Of a DNA stretch of 64,000 nt, positions 54,087 to 63,807 are shown in pieces. Both the position numbers and the translations under genes were made by a program. A model generated the notes under the pieces. It saw only the letters and a program-made list of their open reading frames with translations. It was not told where the DNA came from and did no database searches. Origin of the DNA: Chloroflexota bacterium (GTDB taxonomy: Bacteria > Chloroflexota > Anaerolineae > Anaerolineales > Anaerolineaceae); the NCBI GenBank assembly GCA_029548365.1, contig JAKPNN010000021.1, positions 1-64,000 on the forward strand. The letters run 5' to 3'. Every line of letters starts with the position of its first letter. Position 1 is the stretch's first letter.

Positions 54087-56393
54087 TCACCGGTTGATAA
54101 TCGACCGCAATTCCACCTGGCGGAAGTATCTCCGATAAGCTCGGCTCTCTTCTAGTAATTCTTTCAACACGGTTTCCAATAACGCACTTGCTCCAAAATC
54201 GGCTTCAGGTCTGTCAGCACGAATGTGAGCCTCTTCTCCCTTAAAATTCACAGACAGCATCCCCCTGGCTTCCCACAACAGCAACCCGGCGCGCACCGCG
54301 CTTTCATTAGCAGCGCAGATGGCTCCCAACCTCTCGATACGGACTCTCCCACCCAAATTGTTGAACGCGTATTTCGCCGCGCTGCCCAAACGGGACATAA
54401 AAGCATGTAGTTCACCGATGCCAGGTTCCACAGCAAAAACGGTCACCTGTTTCGGCTGCACAAGCTCCAGCACATGCTGTAAAACAGTTTGTGAAGGCGG
54501 CGTCGTCCAGATCACCAGGTGCGGAATTTTTTCAAGCTCGTGCCTGCCCTTGAAGGGCATCGCGTTGGGCAAATCACCTTCTCCCCAAATTAAAGCCCGC
54601 GGGGATTCGAGCACAAGTTGGGCTAATTGAGCCTGTGGGTGAGGGCTTGCTCGATAATCGATAAGCTCCACCTGGCGAGCGGCAATTTCTACCTTTCCTG
54701 CTTCAGAAAGCTGGAAATCAATCCATTCTGCGCTGAGTTGGGGTGTACCCTTGTAATCACTCTCTGTTAATCGGCACACAAGGTCAAATTGCGCCTCGGG
54801 CAGCCGCTCATCAGCGCCATTCCACCAGATCAGGCGCAGTTCGTTGCTCTCTTTGTCGGCGACCGTCACCTGGCGGTGTTCGCGTTCAATCCCCACAGTG
54901 GATTCTGCTACCACTCGCAGGTCGTTCACCCGGAAGTTCAAAGCCGGGTTTCCCTGGCCAAAGGGACCCAGGCGCGAGATTTCTCGCACCAGCGCCAGGT
55001 CCAACTCGTCAAGGCGGAGGGATCCGGCGATTTCAATCGACTCACCAACCGCACCGGAGGGCAATTGGGCTTCAACCGTTGCTAAAAACCGCCGTTTAAA
55101 AGCAGGATAATGCACAGCAGGCAGGGACAGCCCGGCAGCCATCGGGTGCCCGCCAAAGTTATTCAGCAGATCAGCCTGGGCGCCAATCGCCTCTGTGATG
55201 TGTAATCCGGGCACTGAGCGGGCTGAACCGGAAATCGGATCCTCGCCGGTCAACAGGATCACCGGCTTGTGGTAACGTTCCACCAGGCGACTGGCCACAA
55301 TCCCGACCACCCCTCCGGGCCAGCCAGGGTGATGCAGCACAATCGCTGGCGCGTGCCGATCGTCGCTGGAGGCTTGGAGTTGCGCCTCGGCTCCCTGTTC
55401 GACCTGGCGCGTCTCTGAACGCCGTTTGATATTCATCCCCTCAATCAGGGTCGCCAGGCGTCGTGCCTCAGATTTGTCCTGAGTGGTTAAAAACTCCACC
55501 ATCGGGTTGGCATCTCCCAGGCGCCCAACGGCATTCAACCGCGGCGCAATCTGAAAGCCAATATGTCCCTCGTTAATCAACCCGGGGTTCAGTTCAGCGT
55601 TTTCATACAACCGGATCAACCCGACCCTGTTGGTCTTACGCAAGCTTTTCAATCCCCTCTGCAGCAGGTAGCGGGTATCACCCCGCTGCTCTGCCACATC
55701 AGAAACGATGCCCAGGGCAACCAGTTCCTGCAACCGACCGGAATCCAATTCCCGGTCCAGGGAGGTATACAGCCCTTCGATCAGTTGATAAGCGACACCC
55801 ACGCCCGGTAGTGTGCGCAGAGGATGGCCCTCCTCCAGCCGCTGGGGGTTGATCACTGCGTCGGCGGGCGGCATTCTCTCGGCCAACAGGTGATGATCGG
55901 TAACGATAATTGGGATATCCAGGTTACGCACCCATTGCAAGCTTTCGAATTCGGTAATCCCCGTGTCGCAGGTCAGCAGCAGGTCAAACCCCTGTACCAA
56001 CTGGGCTTTGAGAACCTCCTTTCGGATGCCGTGGGATTCTTTTGACCGCACTGGGATATGGTAGCGGACATTTGCCCCCAGGCCGCGCAACCCCTCCACC
56101 AGCAGCGTGGTCGCGGTCTGCCCATCGACGTCAAAATCGCCCCACACCAGGATGCACGCCTGCTCACGGATCGCCCTGGTCAGTAAATCGCAGGCCCGCT
56201 CCATGTCGGGCAAATCAAAAGCGCTGGATGGACGGTAAAGATCAGGGTCTAAAAACGCCAGGACTTCGTCGACTTTCCGGTAGCCCCGTTCATAAAGTGT
56301 ATGTGCCACCAGCGGATGACCGCCAATGGCTTTCTGAAATTCAATCGGCATGGGATGGGTTTCTGCGTGTACCCAGGGCTGTTTGGGCGACAT
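54087..56393 (-). CDS. recJ: single-stranded-DNA-specific exonuclease RecJ
   Basis: 5'-3' exonuclease for recombination and mismatch repair, 768 residues. The DHH phosphoesterase domain has the metal ligands in GDFDVDG (D86, D88, D90), D143 in TCDTGIT and the motif DHH at 166-168. DHHA1 features are HHPGWPGGVVGIVASRL and NNFGGHPMAAGLSLP. Compared with E. coli, DYDVDG is DFDVDG. A C-terminal part of about 200 residues is specific to this lineage. The ATG overlaps the stop of the Fe-S nuclease gene by one base. Confidence 0.93.
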   Translation of the reverse strand: MSPKQPWVHAETHPMPIEFQKAIGGHPLVAHTLYERGYRKVDEVLAFLDPDLYRPSSAFDLPDMERACDLLTRAIREQACILVWGDFDVDGQTATTLLVEGLRGLGANVRYHIPVRSKESHGIRKEVLKAQLVQGFDLLLTCDTGITEFESLQWVRNLDIPIIVTDHHLLAERMPPADAVINPQRLEEGHPLRTLPGVGVAYQLIEGLYTSLDRELDSGRLQELVALGIVSDVAEQRGDTRYLLQRGLKSLRKTNRVGLIRLYENAELNPGLINEGHIGFQIAPRLNAVGRLGDANPMVEFLTTQDKSEARRLATLIEGMNIKRRSETRQVEQGAEAQLQASSDDRHAPAIVLHHPGWPGGVVGIVASRLVERYHKPVILLTGEDPISGSARSVPGLHITEAIGAQADLLNNFGGHPMAAGLSLPAVHYPAFKRRFLATVEAQLPSGAVGESIEIAGSLRLDELDLALVREISRLGPFGQGNPALNFRVNDLRVVAESTVGIEREHRQVTVADKESNELRLIWWNGADERLPEAQFDLVCRLTESDYKGTPQLSAEWIDFQLSEAGKVEIAARQVELIDYRASPHPQAQLAQLVLESPRALIWGEGDLPNAMPFKGRHELEKIPHLVIWTTPPSQTVLQHVLELVQPKQVTVFAVEPGIGELHAFMSRLGSAAKYAFNNLGGRVRIERLGAICAANESAVRAGLLLWEARGMLSVNFKGEEAHIRADRPEADFGASALLETVLKELLEESRAYRRYFRQVELRSIINR

Positions 56394-57232
56394 CAGAATT
56401 CAATCTCGGGCAGGTCATCAAAGTCGATCAATTGATCAGGGTCATCCAGCTCCAGCTCCAACCGGTCAAATTCTTCCAGACTGCCCGCTTCAACGCCGCG
56501 CTCACAATGCGAGCGGTAAACACAAAACCGGCACCTGCCGAGGTCAGCGGTGCGCAAGAAATCCTCAACTTCAGCGTTTGTGACGGTCTCAACCAGATGC
56601 GCCAGGTATTCACGATCACGATCATAATCCACCTGGCTGTAAATCAGCGAAATTGGCGTTTGGGGATGCGTCGCATACCAATAATGCATGCTGATCTGCT
56701 CGGGCGCTGCCTGCTGGTGATTAAGCAGCATTGGGCTGGCTTGCAACAACACCAGGCGATAAAGCCGGGTTTGGATTCGTTCCAAAAGCCGCACTTTGCT
56801 CAGGGGCTTTTCAGATGTTTTCCAATCAAAAAGTGTCAGATTGCCCTGCTCATCCACAAGCAGCAGGTCGTACTTAGCCAGCAGGCGTTGGCCGGCAAGT
56901 GTAGCCGTCAGGGACATCTCTACCCAGCGTTGACCCACCAGCCAGGGCGGTACATGCGCCATAAAACCTGCCCACCATGTGCGCAGTTCTGGCCATGGGT
57001 CTTCCTCTGCCAGCGCTTCAATCCGCTCGGCTGGCACGCCCATTAAATACTGCTGCACCAGTCGGTGAAAGCGCCCCCCTGCCTGGCCGCGTTGCTCGAA
57101 GTCAAGCGCCTGGTCGACCACCAGCGCGGGCCACCTGGTCCGCAATACATAACGCAGGTAAAAACGGTAAGGACAATCCACATAGTTCTGGAGATTAGCC
57201 TGGGTGAAAACAAAATCATTGGGGAGGATCAT
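56393..57232 (-). CDS. Fe-S PD-(D/E)XK nuclease, AddB C-terminal-like
   Basis: A stand-alone nuclease of 279 residues. Its cysteines are C20 (NYVDCPYRF), C234, C237 and C243 (CRFCVYRSHC), matching the iron-sulphur pattern C...CxxCxxxxxC of the AddB nuclease domain. The catalytic core shows GRFHRLVQQYL, AKYDLLLVDE and LFDWKTSEKP. I start at ATG 57232, after GGAGG. It overlaps the helicase upstream by 17 bases and touches recJ. I infer that it is the nuclease subunit of the recombination complex encoded here. Confidence 0.88.
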   Translation of the reverse strand: MILPNDFVFTQANLQNYVDCPYRFYLRYVLRTRWPALVVDQALDFEQRGQAGGRFHRLVQQYLMGVPAERIEALAEEDPWPELRTWWAGFMAHVPPWLVGQRWVEMSLTATLAGQRLLAKYDLLLVDEQGNLTLFDWKTSEKPLSKVRLLERIQTRLYRLVLLQASPMLLNHQQAAPEQISMHYWYATHPQTPISLIYSQVDYDRDREYLAHLVETVTNAEVEDFLRTADLGRCRFCVYRSHCERGVEAGSLEEFDRLELELDDPDQLIDFDDLPEIEF

Positions 57233-59474
57233 TTCTGGCCTCCAGGTCATTTATTAATGCAATCAACGCCTCAGCTGGCACGTTTTTATTGGCAGGTCTG
57301 CCAAAATTCCAACTGACCAATAGAAAGCGACGCGCCCGTGTGATGCCAACGAACAACAGGCGCAGTCGTTCACGGATAAACTCCAGCCGGGAATCCAGCG
57401 ACGCCTGGCCCGGTCGATACCAATCATAGGTATGCCCGTCGATCAGCGCCCGTAATTGGGCAATTGCTTCTGCCTCCAGGTTATGCTTTCCTTTCACAAA
57501 CCACTTTTCAGGCAGGTACTGGTCGTAAGGAGCGCCGGAAGGGAAATTATAATTATTGACTGCGGTTAGGAACACACAATCCCACTCTAAACCCTTGGCT
57601 TTGTGCATGGTTGCCACTACAACCTGACCGGGATAGCGGTCCGGGTCAAAGGCATCATCGTCAGCAGAAAATCCCAGATATCGGCGTTCATTTTTTGTAA
57701 TTGTGGTTAATTCGTCGATAAATTGCGGCAGACGCCAATCCAGATGGTCGTCGCTCATCTGGCGCAAAAGCGTGGAAAGTTTATAGGCCAGAGCCAGTTC
57801 AACCGGATCCAGGAACAGGTCCTGGGCAAGCGTCAACAGGAGTTGATCGATCGGTAAAATCATCGCTGAGTGCCAGCGCCGGACAACGGACTGAAAGGTC
57901 CTCAGCTCATTCAGGGCATCAGGCTCGCCCTCATTTTCTGCGATATCAGCCAGCCAATCCCGGTCAGCAAAAGGCCACAGGTATTCTTCCAGGTTTTTAC
58001 ACCTTTCAATCTGTTTCGCGATCCCCAGGTGAAATTTCCAGGCATCGTCATCTTCTTGCGCTCTTCGCCGCCAAACCTTGTACGCTTCGGCTAATTTTCG
58101 GCTGGATGTTGGATCGGCCAGGCAGCGTAGAATTTTGACCATGGCATCGGTTGAGAGCCGGGTCGAGCTCGATGAATGCAGCAAACTATCCACACAGGGT
58201 ATCTTTAGTTGCTTGAGCAGTTCAACATATTTATAAGCCCGGTCATTACGCAGGCAGAGGATTGCCACCGTCTGATCGGGCTGCTTTTCAAGAAAAGACC
58301 GGGCGGTATTGACCACATGCCGCATTTCTTCATCGGAACTCATGCGTTTGGTGAGCAAGCGGATGCAGTGTGGGCAGGGTTCGGGGTTGGGCTGGGGGTC
58401 ATCGGCGGGCGTTGCCAGTATCAATGGCGGCGACAAAGCACTGCGAGCTGCCGGCAGAGGATGTTCCGTCTGCGTCCATGTGATCAGATGATTGGCAAGA
58501 TCGATGATATCCTGTGAAGACCGCCCGCTCTCCGGCAATGTCCGCTGTTCAACAGTGGGATGATTCAGGTAATCAAGCAAGAATTGAGGGCTGGCTGTTG
58601 TAAAACTCTCGTAAATTGCCTGGTTTGGATCGCCAACCCGCACCCAGTTGCCTCCCTCACCTGCCAACAGCGAAAGGATCTCCTGCTGCAGACGGCTTGA
58701 ATCCTGGGCTTCATCCTCAAGAATAAATGGCCAGCGTTGGCGCAGTTGCTTCACCAGGGATGGATCTGATTTCAGGCAACGTAACGCCAACCGGATCAGG
58801 TCGTCAAAGTCAACGCCTCCCCGGTAGATCAGGGCATTCTGGTACTCGGCATACATGTCCAGCCCCATCCTGACCAGGGGCAGGGGGATTTGCATCCGGG
58901 TCAGTTTAATCTCGATATCAGCAGGCAATAACTCCCGATCCTTTGCCAGGCGGATAAAGGCGTTGGCAATGTTTTCCATCATCCTGGGCAGGCTTTGCTG
59001 AATGGCATTTGCCTGGCTTTTATTATTTTGATCATATTCCAGGTAAGGGTCCAGGAAGTCAGGTTGAGATGCAATCCAATCTTTGGCGATTCTACTCTTG
59101 ATCCTCTCACACTCATAATCATCAATGATCTGAAAATTATTGCTCAATCCCGCCAGGTCTGGGCGTTCGCGGACGATGTCATTCGCCAGCCCGTGCAGCG
59201 TACGCACCCGATACCCATAGCCTGGCAGCAAACCCTCCACCTGGAGCTGCGCACTGATGCGCGACGAGAAGTTGTCCACAGCCGCATTCACCAGCGTCAC
59301 CACCAGAATTTCCTGATCAGTCTCAATCATGCCGCGTTTGATCAGGTTGGCAGCTAAATATGCCAGTGTCCATGTTTTTCCGCTGCCAGGCACAGCGCTG
59401 ATCCCCATGCGACCGCCCTGGTAACGCAAAACCGCTTCCTGTCCGAGTCGTAATCGGATAGCTGGCTCGTTCAT
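57216..59474 (-). CDS. UvrD/AddA-like superfamily 1 helicase
   Basis: A 752-residue ATP-dependent helicase. Motif I is AVPGSGKT (27-34), motif II is ILEDEAQDSS, motif III follows in WVRVGDPNQAIYES, and later motifs are VVATMHKAKGLEWDCVFL and LRLLFVGITRARRFLLVSWN. The ATG at 59474 follows GGAGGG. Unlike AddA (about 1,200 residues), it has no C-terminal nuclease domain. It overlaps the AddB-like gene by 4 bases and the nuclease gene by 17. Confidence 0.9.
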   Translation of the reverse strand: MNEPAIRLRLGQEAVLRYQGGRMGISAVPGSGKTWTLAYLAANLIKRGMIETDQEILVVTLVNAAVDNFSSRISAQLQVEGLLPGYGYRVRTLHGLANDIVRERPDLAGLSNNFQIIDDYECERIKSRIAKDWIASQPDFLDPYLEYDQNNKSQANAIQQSLPRMMENIANAFIRLAKDRELLPADIEIKLTRMQIPLPLVRMGLDMYAEYQNALIYRGGVDFDDLIRLALRCLKSDPSLVKQLRQRWPFILEDEAQDSSRLQQEILSLLAGEGGNWVRVGDPNQAIYESFTTASPQFLLDYLNHPTVEQRTLPESGRSSQDIIDLANHLITWTQTEHPLPAARSALSPPLILATPADDPQPNPEPCPHCIRLLTKRMSSDEEMRHVVNTARSFLEKQPDQTVAILCLRNDRAYKYVELLKQLKIPCVDSLLHSSSSTRLSTDAMVKILRCLADPTSSRKLAEAYKVWRRRAQEDDDAWKFHLGIAKQIERCKNLEEYLWPFADRDWLADIAENEGEPDALNELRTFQSVVRRWHSAMILPIDQLLLTLAQDLFLDPVELALAYKLSTLLRQMSDDHLDWRLPQFIDELTTITKNERRYLGFSADDDAFDPDRYPGQVVVATMHKAKGLEWDCVFLTAVNNYNFPSGAPYDQYLPEKWFVKGKHNLEAEAIAQLRALIDGHTYDWYRPGQASLDSRLEFIRERLRLLFVGITRARRFLLVSWNFGRPANKNVPAEALIALINDLEARNDPPQ

Positions 59475-61597
59475 GCACCCTCCTTCAGTGAACGCCGCCA
59501 CGCCTCATTGATAATTCGGATCAACAAACCCCGATTCTCATAGCCGCGTACATCCAGGGCGCTCATCCCGATATACACCTTCTTTCGACACCGGTTGAGC
59601 AATCCAATGCTGAGCCTTCGCAGGGTTTCGTGGGCAGCAGCCAGCTCATTATCAGCATCCCAAACGTCACCGGTTGTCCAGTGCCGACTGAGCACATAGG
59701 GATGGGTCAGGGGTTGATCCAGACGCTGATACCAGCTTGGGCTGCCAATATCCAACCAGAATTGAACGTCTACCGGCTGGTTGCTGATCAGGAAGGTGTA
59801 GGCTGGCGCCATAAACACGGCATCCGGCGAACGCTCCTCCCAGGTTCTCAGGTATTGGGCAGCTATCACACCATCCTGCACCATTCGCAGGTATTCTTTG
59901 CCCAGGTTAAAATCCTCACCGGGTAACTGCTGTCCAACCGTCCATCGAAATTTTTGCACCGATTCGATCAGGGTTGAAACGGTATTGGCTCTTTCCAGAT
60001 CATCGTGAAACCCAAACCCGGGCTGGCTCAACACCTCACCGAACAGCCGGCTGAGGAAAAAATCAAGGTTCTGACTGCCCTCTGCCCCTGCAGCTTCCAA
60101 CAGCCATTGCCGAAGCCTGTCATAGCGTTCTCCCACCCGGTAAGTGATACGATCCTTAAACGCATTCGGGATTGCTTCAAATGGCTTAAGCAAGATTCCG
60201 TCATTGCCTGGTTCAAAGACCAGGTTGACCAATAATTGGGCTCTGACCAGGTCCAAACCTTCGATCGCCTGCATCAATGCCAATGCAAGGTTGACCGGTT
60301 GTGCTGGCATCGACCAGCCCGGGTAAGCAATCGATGCCAGGCTGAGTAAAGTCTGTGTGGCAGGTTCATCACGCAATGCCCGTGAAGGTCGATGGGATTG
60401 GTGTGGAATACCCAGCGCATCCAGACCATCGCCCAAGGCAAACCGCAGTACATCCGGCATATAAGGCGCCAAAAGGACGATCTCAGCGGGCGGAACCCCG
60501 CTTTCAATCAGCTCAGCCACGTTTTGCGTGACCCATTTGACCATTGATGGAAACAATTTAATATGCTCACCCGGCAAGCCCAGTGCCTCCCGCAAAGCTG
60601 GCGTGGGGCTTTCAATCTCCTCCTCGCTCCGGGATTGGAGCTGGCTGATCACCGATTGGATGCCTGTTTTCAACTGGGCGATAGCAGTCTCGTTAACCAA
60701 ATTCTGTTTAAACCACAAACGCGTCTCGCAGGCTGAGCCCAATGAAAATGCGCTGATCACATCCGCACCAAGGAAAGAACGAAAGCCCGCCTCCTCATCG
60801 GCAATTAACAGCGCCGATTCGAATTCAGACAGCCAATCCCTGAGCACGTCATGGGTTACAGGCGTATCTTCCTCGATATTGTCAGCAATCAGGTGGCGGT
60901 AAGATTGCACCAGGTGCTCACGACACAACCGAAGCGGCCACAGGCGCTGAAGAAATACCTCCACCTGCAATGAAAAATCCAGCAGGTTATGTGCCAGGCA
61001 AAATTGACGAAAATGGTCCGCACAGCGCTGTACATCATCGTAGATGTTGAACTGTTCAATTCCCCCAATCCAGGCGGATTTCAAACGGGGGCCGATCTCT
61101 TCGTAGGGGAAACCCACAATCGCCGCTTTATTCAAATTATCCAATATTTGGGCATAAATTCGGTTGCGGTGAATAGCCAGACTCTCAAAATATCCTTCGT
61201 TTTCGATCAGCGGCCTAACGACATGCGCCATATAATATTGGCCCGATTCGAGCGTCAGGAAATGCGGCGGCTGATTGGGGTGGGCAAAGCCAGCCTCCTC
61301 GCTAATTAGCGGCCAGAATAAGTCCACCATCCGCCTGGCTAAACCGCCCAGGGTCATCGTGGTGATCAAACTGTGGGCAAACGCCCCCTCATCGTGCATG
61401 CAATCCAGGTAGGGCTGTGCCAGGGTCCGTTGCGGGGTGAACACCAGGATTTGATGAGGAGGCACACCAGCCTTCAGCAGTTTTTGAAGCCAGTGCACCC
61501 CGGCAGTCGTTTTCCCTGAACCGGCTTTGCCCTGGACAAAAATTTTCGTATCGATCGGCTGGGTTAACAGCAAGCCTTGTTCGTCAGTAAGCAGCAT
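59471..61597 (-). CDS. AddB-like ATPase/helicase without nuclease domain
   Basis: A 708-residue protein that begins like AddB/RexB helicases: KIFVQGKAGSGKTTAGVHWL (Walker A 23-30) and the later YRHLIADNIEED as Walker B. The remaining helicase motifs are weak. AddB proteins normally extend to about 1,100 residues with a C-terminal nuclease; here that part is missing and is encoded separately at 56393-57232. It is the first gene of a four-gene operon. Its likely role is recognising DNA ends or Chi with the adjacent helicase, by analogy. Confidence 0.8.
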   Translation of the reverse strand: MLLTDEQGLLLTQPIDTKIFVQGKAGSGKTTAGVHWLQKLLKAGVPPHQILVFTPQRTLAQPYLDCMHDEGAFAHSLITTMTLGGLARRMVDLFWPLISEEAGFAHPNQPPHFLTLESGQYYMAHVVRPLIENEGYFESLAIHRNRIYAQILDNLNKAAIVGFPYEEIGPRLKSAWIGGIEQFNIYDDVQRCADHFRQFCLAHNLLDFSLQVEVFLQRLWPLRLCREHLVQSYRHLIADNIEEDTPVTHDVLRDWLSEFESALLIADEEAGFRSFLGADVISAFSLGSACETRLWFKQNLVNETAIAQLKTGIQSVISQLQSRSEEEIESPTPALREALGLPGEHIKLFPSMVKWVTQNVAELIESGVPPAEIVLLAPYMPDVLRFALGDGLDALGIPHQSHRPSRALRDEPATQTLLSLASIAYPGWSMPAQPVNLALALMQAIEGLDLVRAQLLVNLVFEPGNDGILLKPFEAIPNAFKDRITYRVGERYDRLRQWLLEAAGAEGSQNLDFFLSRLFGEVLSQPGFGFHDDLERANTVSTLIESVQKFRWTVGQQLPGEDFNLGKEYLRMVQDGVIAAQYLRTWEERSPDAVFMAPAYTFLISNQPVDVQFWLDIGSPSWYQRLDQPLTHPYVLSRHWTTGDVWDADNELAAAHETLRRLSIGLLNRCRKKVYIGMSALDVRGYENRGLLIRIINEAWRRSLKEGA

Positions 61598-61645
61598 GCT
61601 CTTATTATATGATAAAAACCTTCAGGTCGCCGCTCCCTTCGCGAG

Positions 61646-61651
61646 TATAAT
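61646..61651 (+). promoter_or_regulatory. putative -10 box for the acetate-CoA ligase
   Basis: TATAAT (GAGTATAATAT) lies 45 bases upstream of the ATG, in the divergent space to the AddB-like gene. Confidence 0.4.
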
Positions 61652-61695
61652 ATCGGTGCATCACAACTCAGCAATTTCAGGAAAGGAACCCACCT

Positions 61696-63795
61696 ATGAC
61701 CAGGAGTCTGGCTCCATTTTTCTCACCTTCTGGTGTAGCCATCATCGGCGCCTCGCAGGACCCGCGCAAGCTCAGCCACGGTATCCTCAAAAACATGACG
61801 CTGTATGGTTACCAGGGCGGAATTTATCCCGTCAACCCCAGGGCCGATCAGATCCTGGGGCTACCAGCCTACCCGGATATCAGCGCCGTCCCCGACCCTG
61901 TGGATCTGGCTGTGGCTGTGTTGCCAGCGCCGATGACCCCCGCAGTTTTACACGCCTGCGGCGAACGGGGTGTCAAAGCGGTCATCATCATTTCGGGTGG
62001 TTTTAAGGAAGTGGGCGGCGCCGGTGTTGAACTGGAAAAGGAATGCCTCCAGATTGCTCAGGGTTACCAGATGCGCCTGATTGGACCGAACTGTGTCGGC
62101 ACGATGGATTTATACACCGGTCTTAATTCCACCTTCATCGAGGGCATGCCAGCCCGGGGCTCGATTGGCTTTGTTTCTCAATCCGGTGCAGTTTGCGGCG
62201 GCGTGATCGACCTAATTGGAGAAAAGGGTATCGGTTTTTCCCATTTTGCCAGCCTGGGTAATGAGCTGGATGTGAATGAAACCGATGTCATCGCCTTTTT
62301 TGGAGATCACCCGCAGGTGAAGGTGATCGCCGCTTATGTAGAAGCCATCGAACACGGTCAGCGCTTCATTGAGGTGGTGAGCCAGGTCTCAAAGGAAAAA
62401 CCCATCGTCCTGCTGAAAGCCGGGCGTACGGATGCCGGAGCCAGAGCGGTCTCCTCGCATACCGGCTCGCTGGCAGGGAGCTACGCAGCCTACCAGGCTG
62501 CCTTCAAACAAGCAGGGGTGATCGAGGTTGAGGATCTCAGCTCTTTGTTTGATGTTGCCTGGGCATTGAGCTGCCAGCCTTTGCCCGAGCACAATCGAGT
62601 CGTCATCATGACCAACTCGGGCGGCCCAGCCGCGCTGGCATCAGATCTGCTGGCATCCCATGGTTTCAAGCTGGCAGAAATCAGCACTGAAAAACAGCGC
62701 CAACTGGCAGAAAAACTCAACCCCAGCGCCCAGGTGTCCAACCCGGTTGACATGCTCGGTGGGGCTGAAGGCCACGATTTTGACCATTGCTTTAATGTGC
62801 TCGCAGATCATCCCGATATCGACATCTTCCTGCCAATGCTGGTTCCGCAATCCCTGGTCGATCCAGCGGAAGTTGCCCGCGCCGTTGTCAATCAATCAAA
62901 AACAATCAAAAAAACAATTTTAGCCTGTATGGTCGGAGATAAAAGTGTGGGGGAAGCTCGTGAAGTGTTTCATTCTAACGGGGTTCCGATGAGCGTTTAT
63001 CCCGAGGTGCCGGGAAGGGTTTTAGGAGCCATGCAATCCTATCGCCATTGGCTGGAAAAATCGAACACAACGCCCTTTGAATTCTCTGACCTGGAAAAAG
63101 CACGGGTAAGCGATTATTTACACCACACGGAACGCCTGGTGCTGGGTGAGGCAGATACCCGCCCCATCATGGCGGACTATGGGTTGAACCTAGTACCTGG
63201 CGACCTGGCAGCAGATCGCGATCAAGCCCTGGCTATCGCTGAAAAAGTGGGCTACCCGGTAGTGCTGAAAATCGTCTCCCCTCACATCCTGCACAAATCC
63301 GACCTGGGCGGAATCGCCCTCAACCTTGCTTCCGCTGAAAGTTTAGAGTCAGCCATGCAGCAAATGGTTGAAAGGATCAATGCTGCCGCTCCAGAAGCTG
63401 AAATCACCGGTTATTTGGTACAGAAAATGGCGCCGAAAGGAATGGAGGTCATCATTGGTATGAAGCGCGATCCGACTTTTGGACCCCTGATGATGTTTGG
63501 GCTGGGGGGCGTTTATGTGGAGTTGTTCAAAGACATCGGTTTTGGGGTCGCTCCGATGACTGTTGAGCAAGCTTACGAGATAATTTCTGCTACCAAGACC
63601 GGCCAATTGTTACAGGGCTTTCGCGGCGGGCCGACATATGACCTGCACGCCGTCGTGGACGCCATTGGTCGGTTGAGTCAACTGGCGCTGGATCACCCTG
63701 GAATTGACGAGGTTGAGATCAACCCGCTGCTTGTGCTGCCCGAAGGACAGGGTGCCATCGTGCTGGATGCACGCATGATTTTATCTGAAGCATAA
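61696..63795 (+). CDS. ADP-forming acetate-CoA ligase (fused alpha and beta subunits)
   Basis: Converts acetyl-CoA (or another acyl-CoA) plus ADP and phosphate into acetate, CoA and ATP, a fermentative energy-conserving step. The 699 residues read: CoA-binding domain (GVAIIGASQDPRKLSHG), succinyl-CoA-ligase-like domain (SQSGAVCGG, SSHTGSLAGSYAAYQAAF), hinge and C-terminal ATP-grasp domain (YPVVLKIVSPHILHKSDLGG, EINPLLVLPE). A phospho-His pattern in the middle is expected but I did not map it with certainty. RBS AAAGGAA is 11 bases upstream. A membrane-protein gene follows closely. Confidence 0.9.
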   Translation: MTRSLAPFFSPSGVAIIGASQDPRKLSHGILKNMTLYGYQGGIYPVNPRADQILGLPAYPDISAVPDPVDLAVAVLPAPMTPAVLHACGERGVKAVIIISGGFKEVGGAGVELEKECLQIAQGYQMRLIGPNCVGTMDLYTGLNSTFIEGMPARGSIGFVSQSGAVCGGVIDLIGEKGIGFSHFASLGNELDVNETDVIAFFGDHPQVKVIAAYVEAIEHGQRFIEVVSQVSKEKPIVLLKAGRTDAGARAVSSHTGSLAGSYAAYQAAFKQAGVIEVEDLSSLFDVAWALSCQPLPEHNRVVIMTNSGGPAALASDLLASHGFKLAEISTEKQRQLAEKLNPSAQVSNPVDMLGGAEGHDFDHCFNVLADHPDIDIFLPMLVPQSLVDPAEVARAVVNQSKTIKKTILACMVGDKSVGEAREVFHSNGVPMSVYPEVPGRVLGAMQSYRHWLEKSNTTPFEFSDLEKARVSDYLHHTERLVLGEADTRPIMADYGLNLVPGDLAADRDQALAIAEKVGYPVVLKIVSPHILHKSDLGGIALNLASAESLESAMQQMVERINAAAPEAEITGYLVQKMAPKGMEVIIGMKRDPTFGPLMMFGLGGVYVELFKDIGFGVAPMTVEQAYEIISATKTGQLLQGFRGGPTYDLHAVVDAIGRLSQLALDHPGIDEVEINPLLVLPEGQGAIVLDARMILSEA

Positions 63796-63807
63796 GGATC
63801 GGACGCT

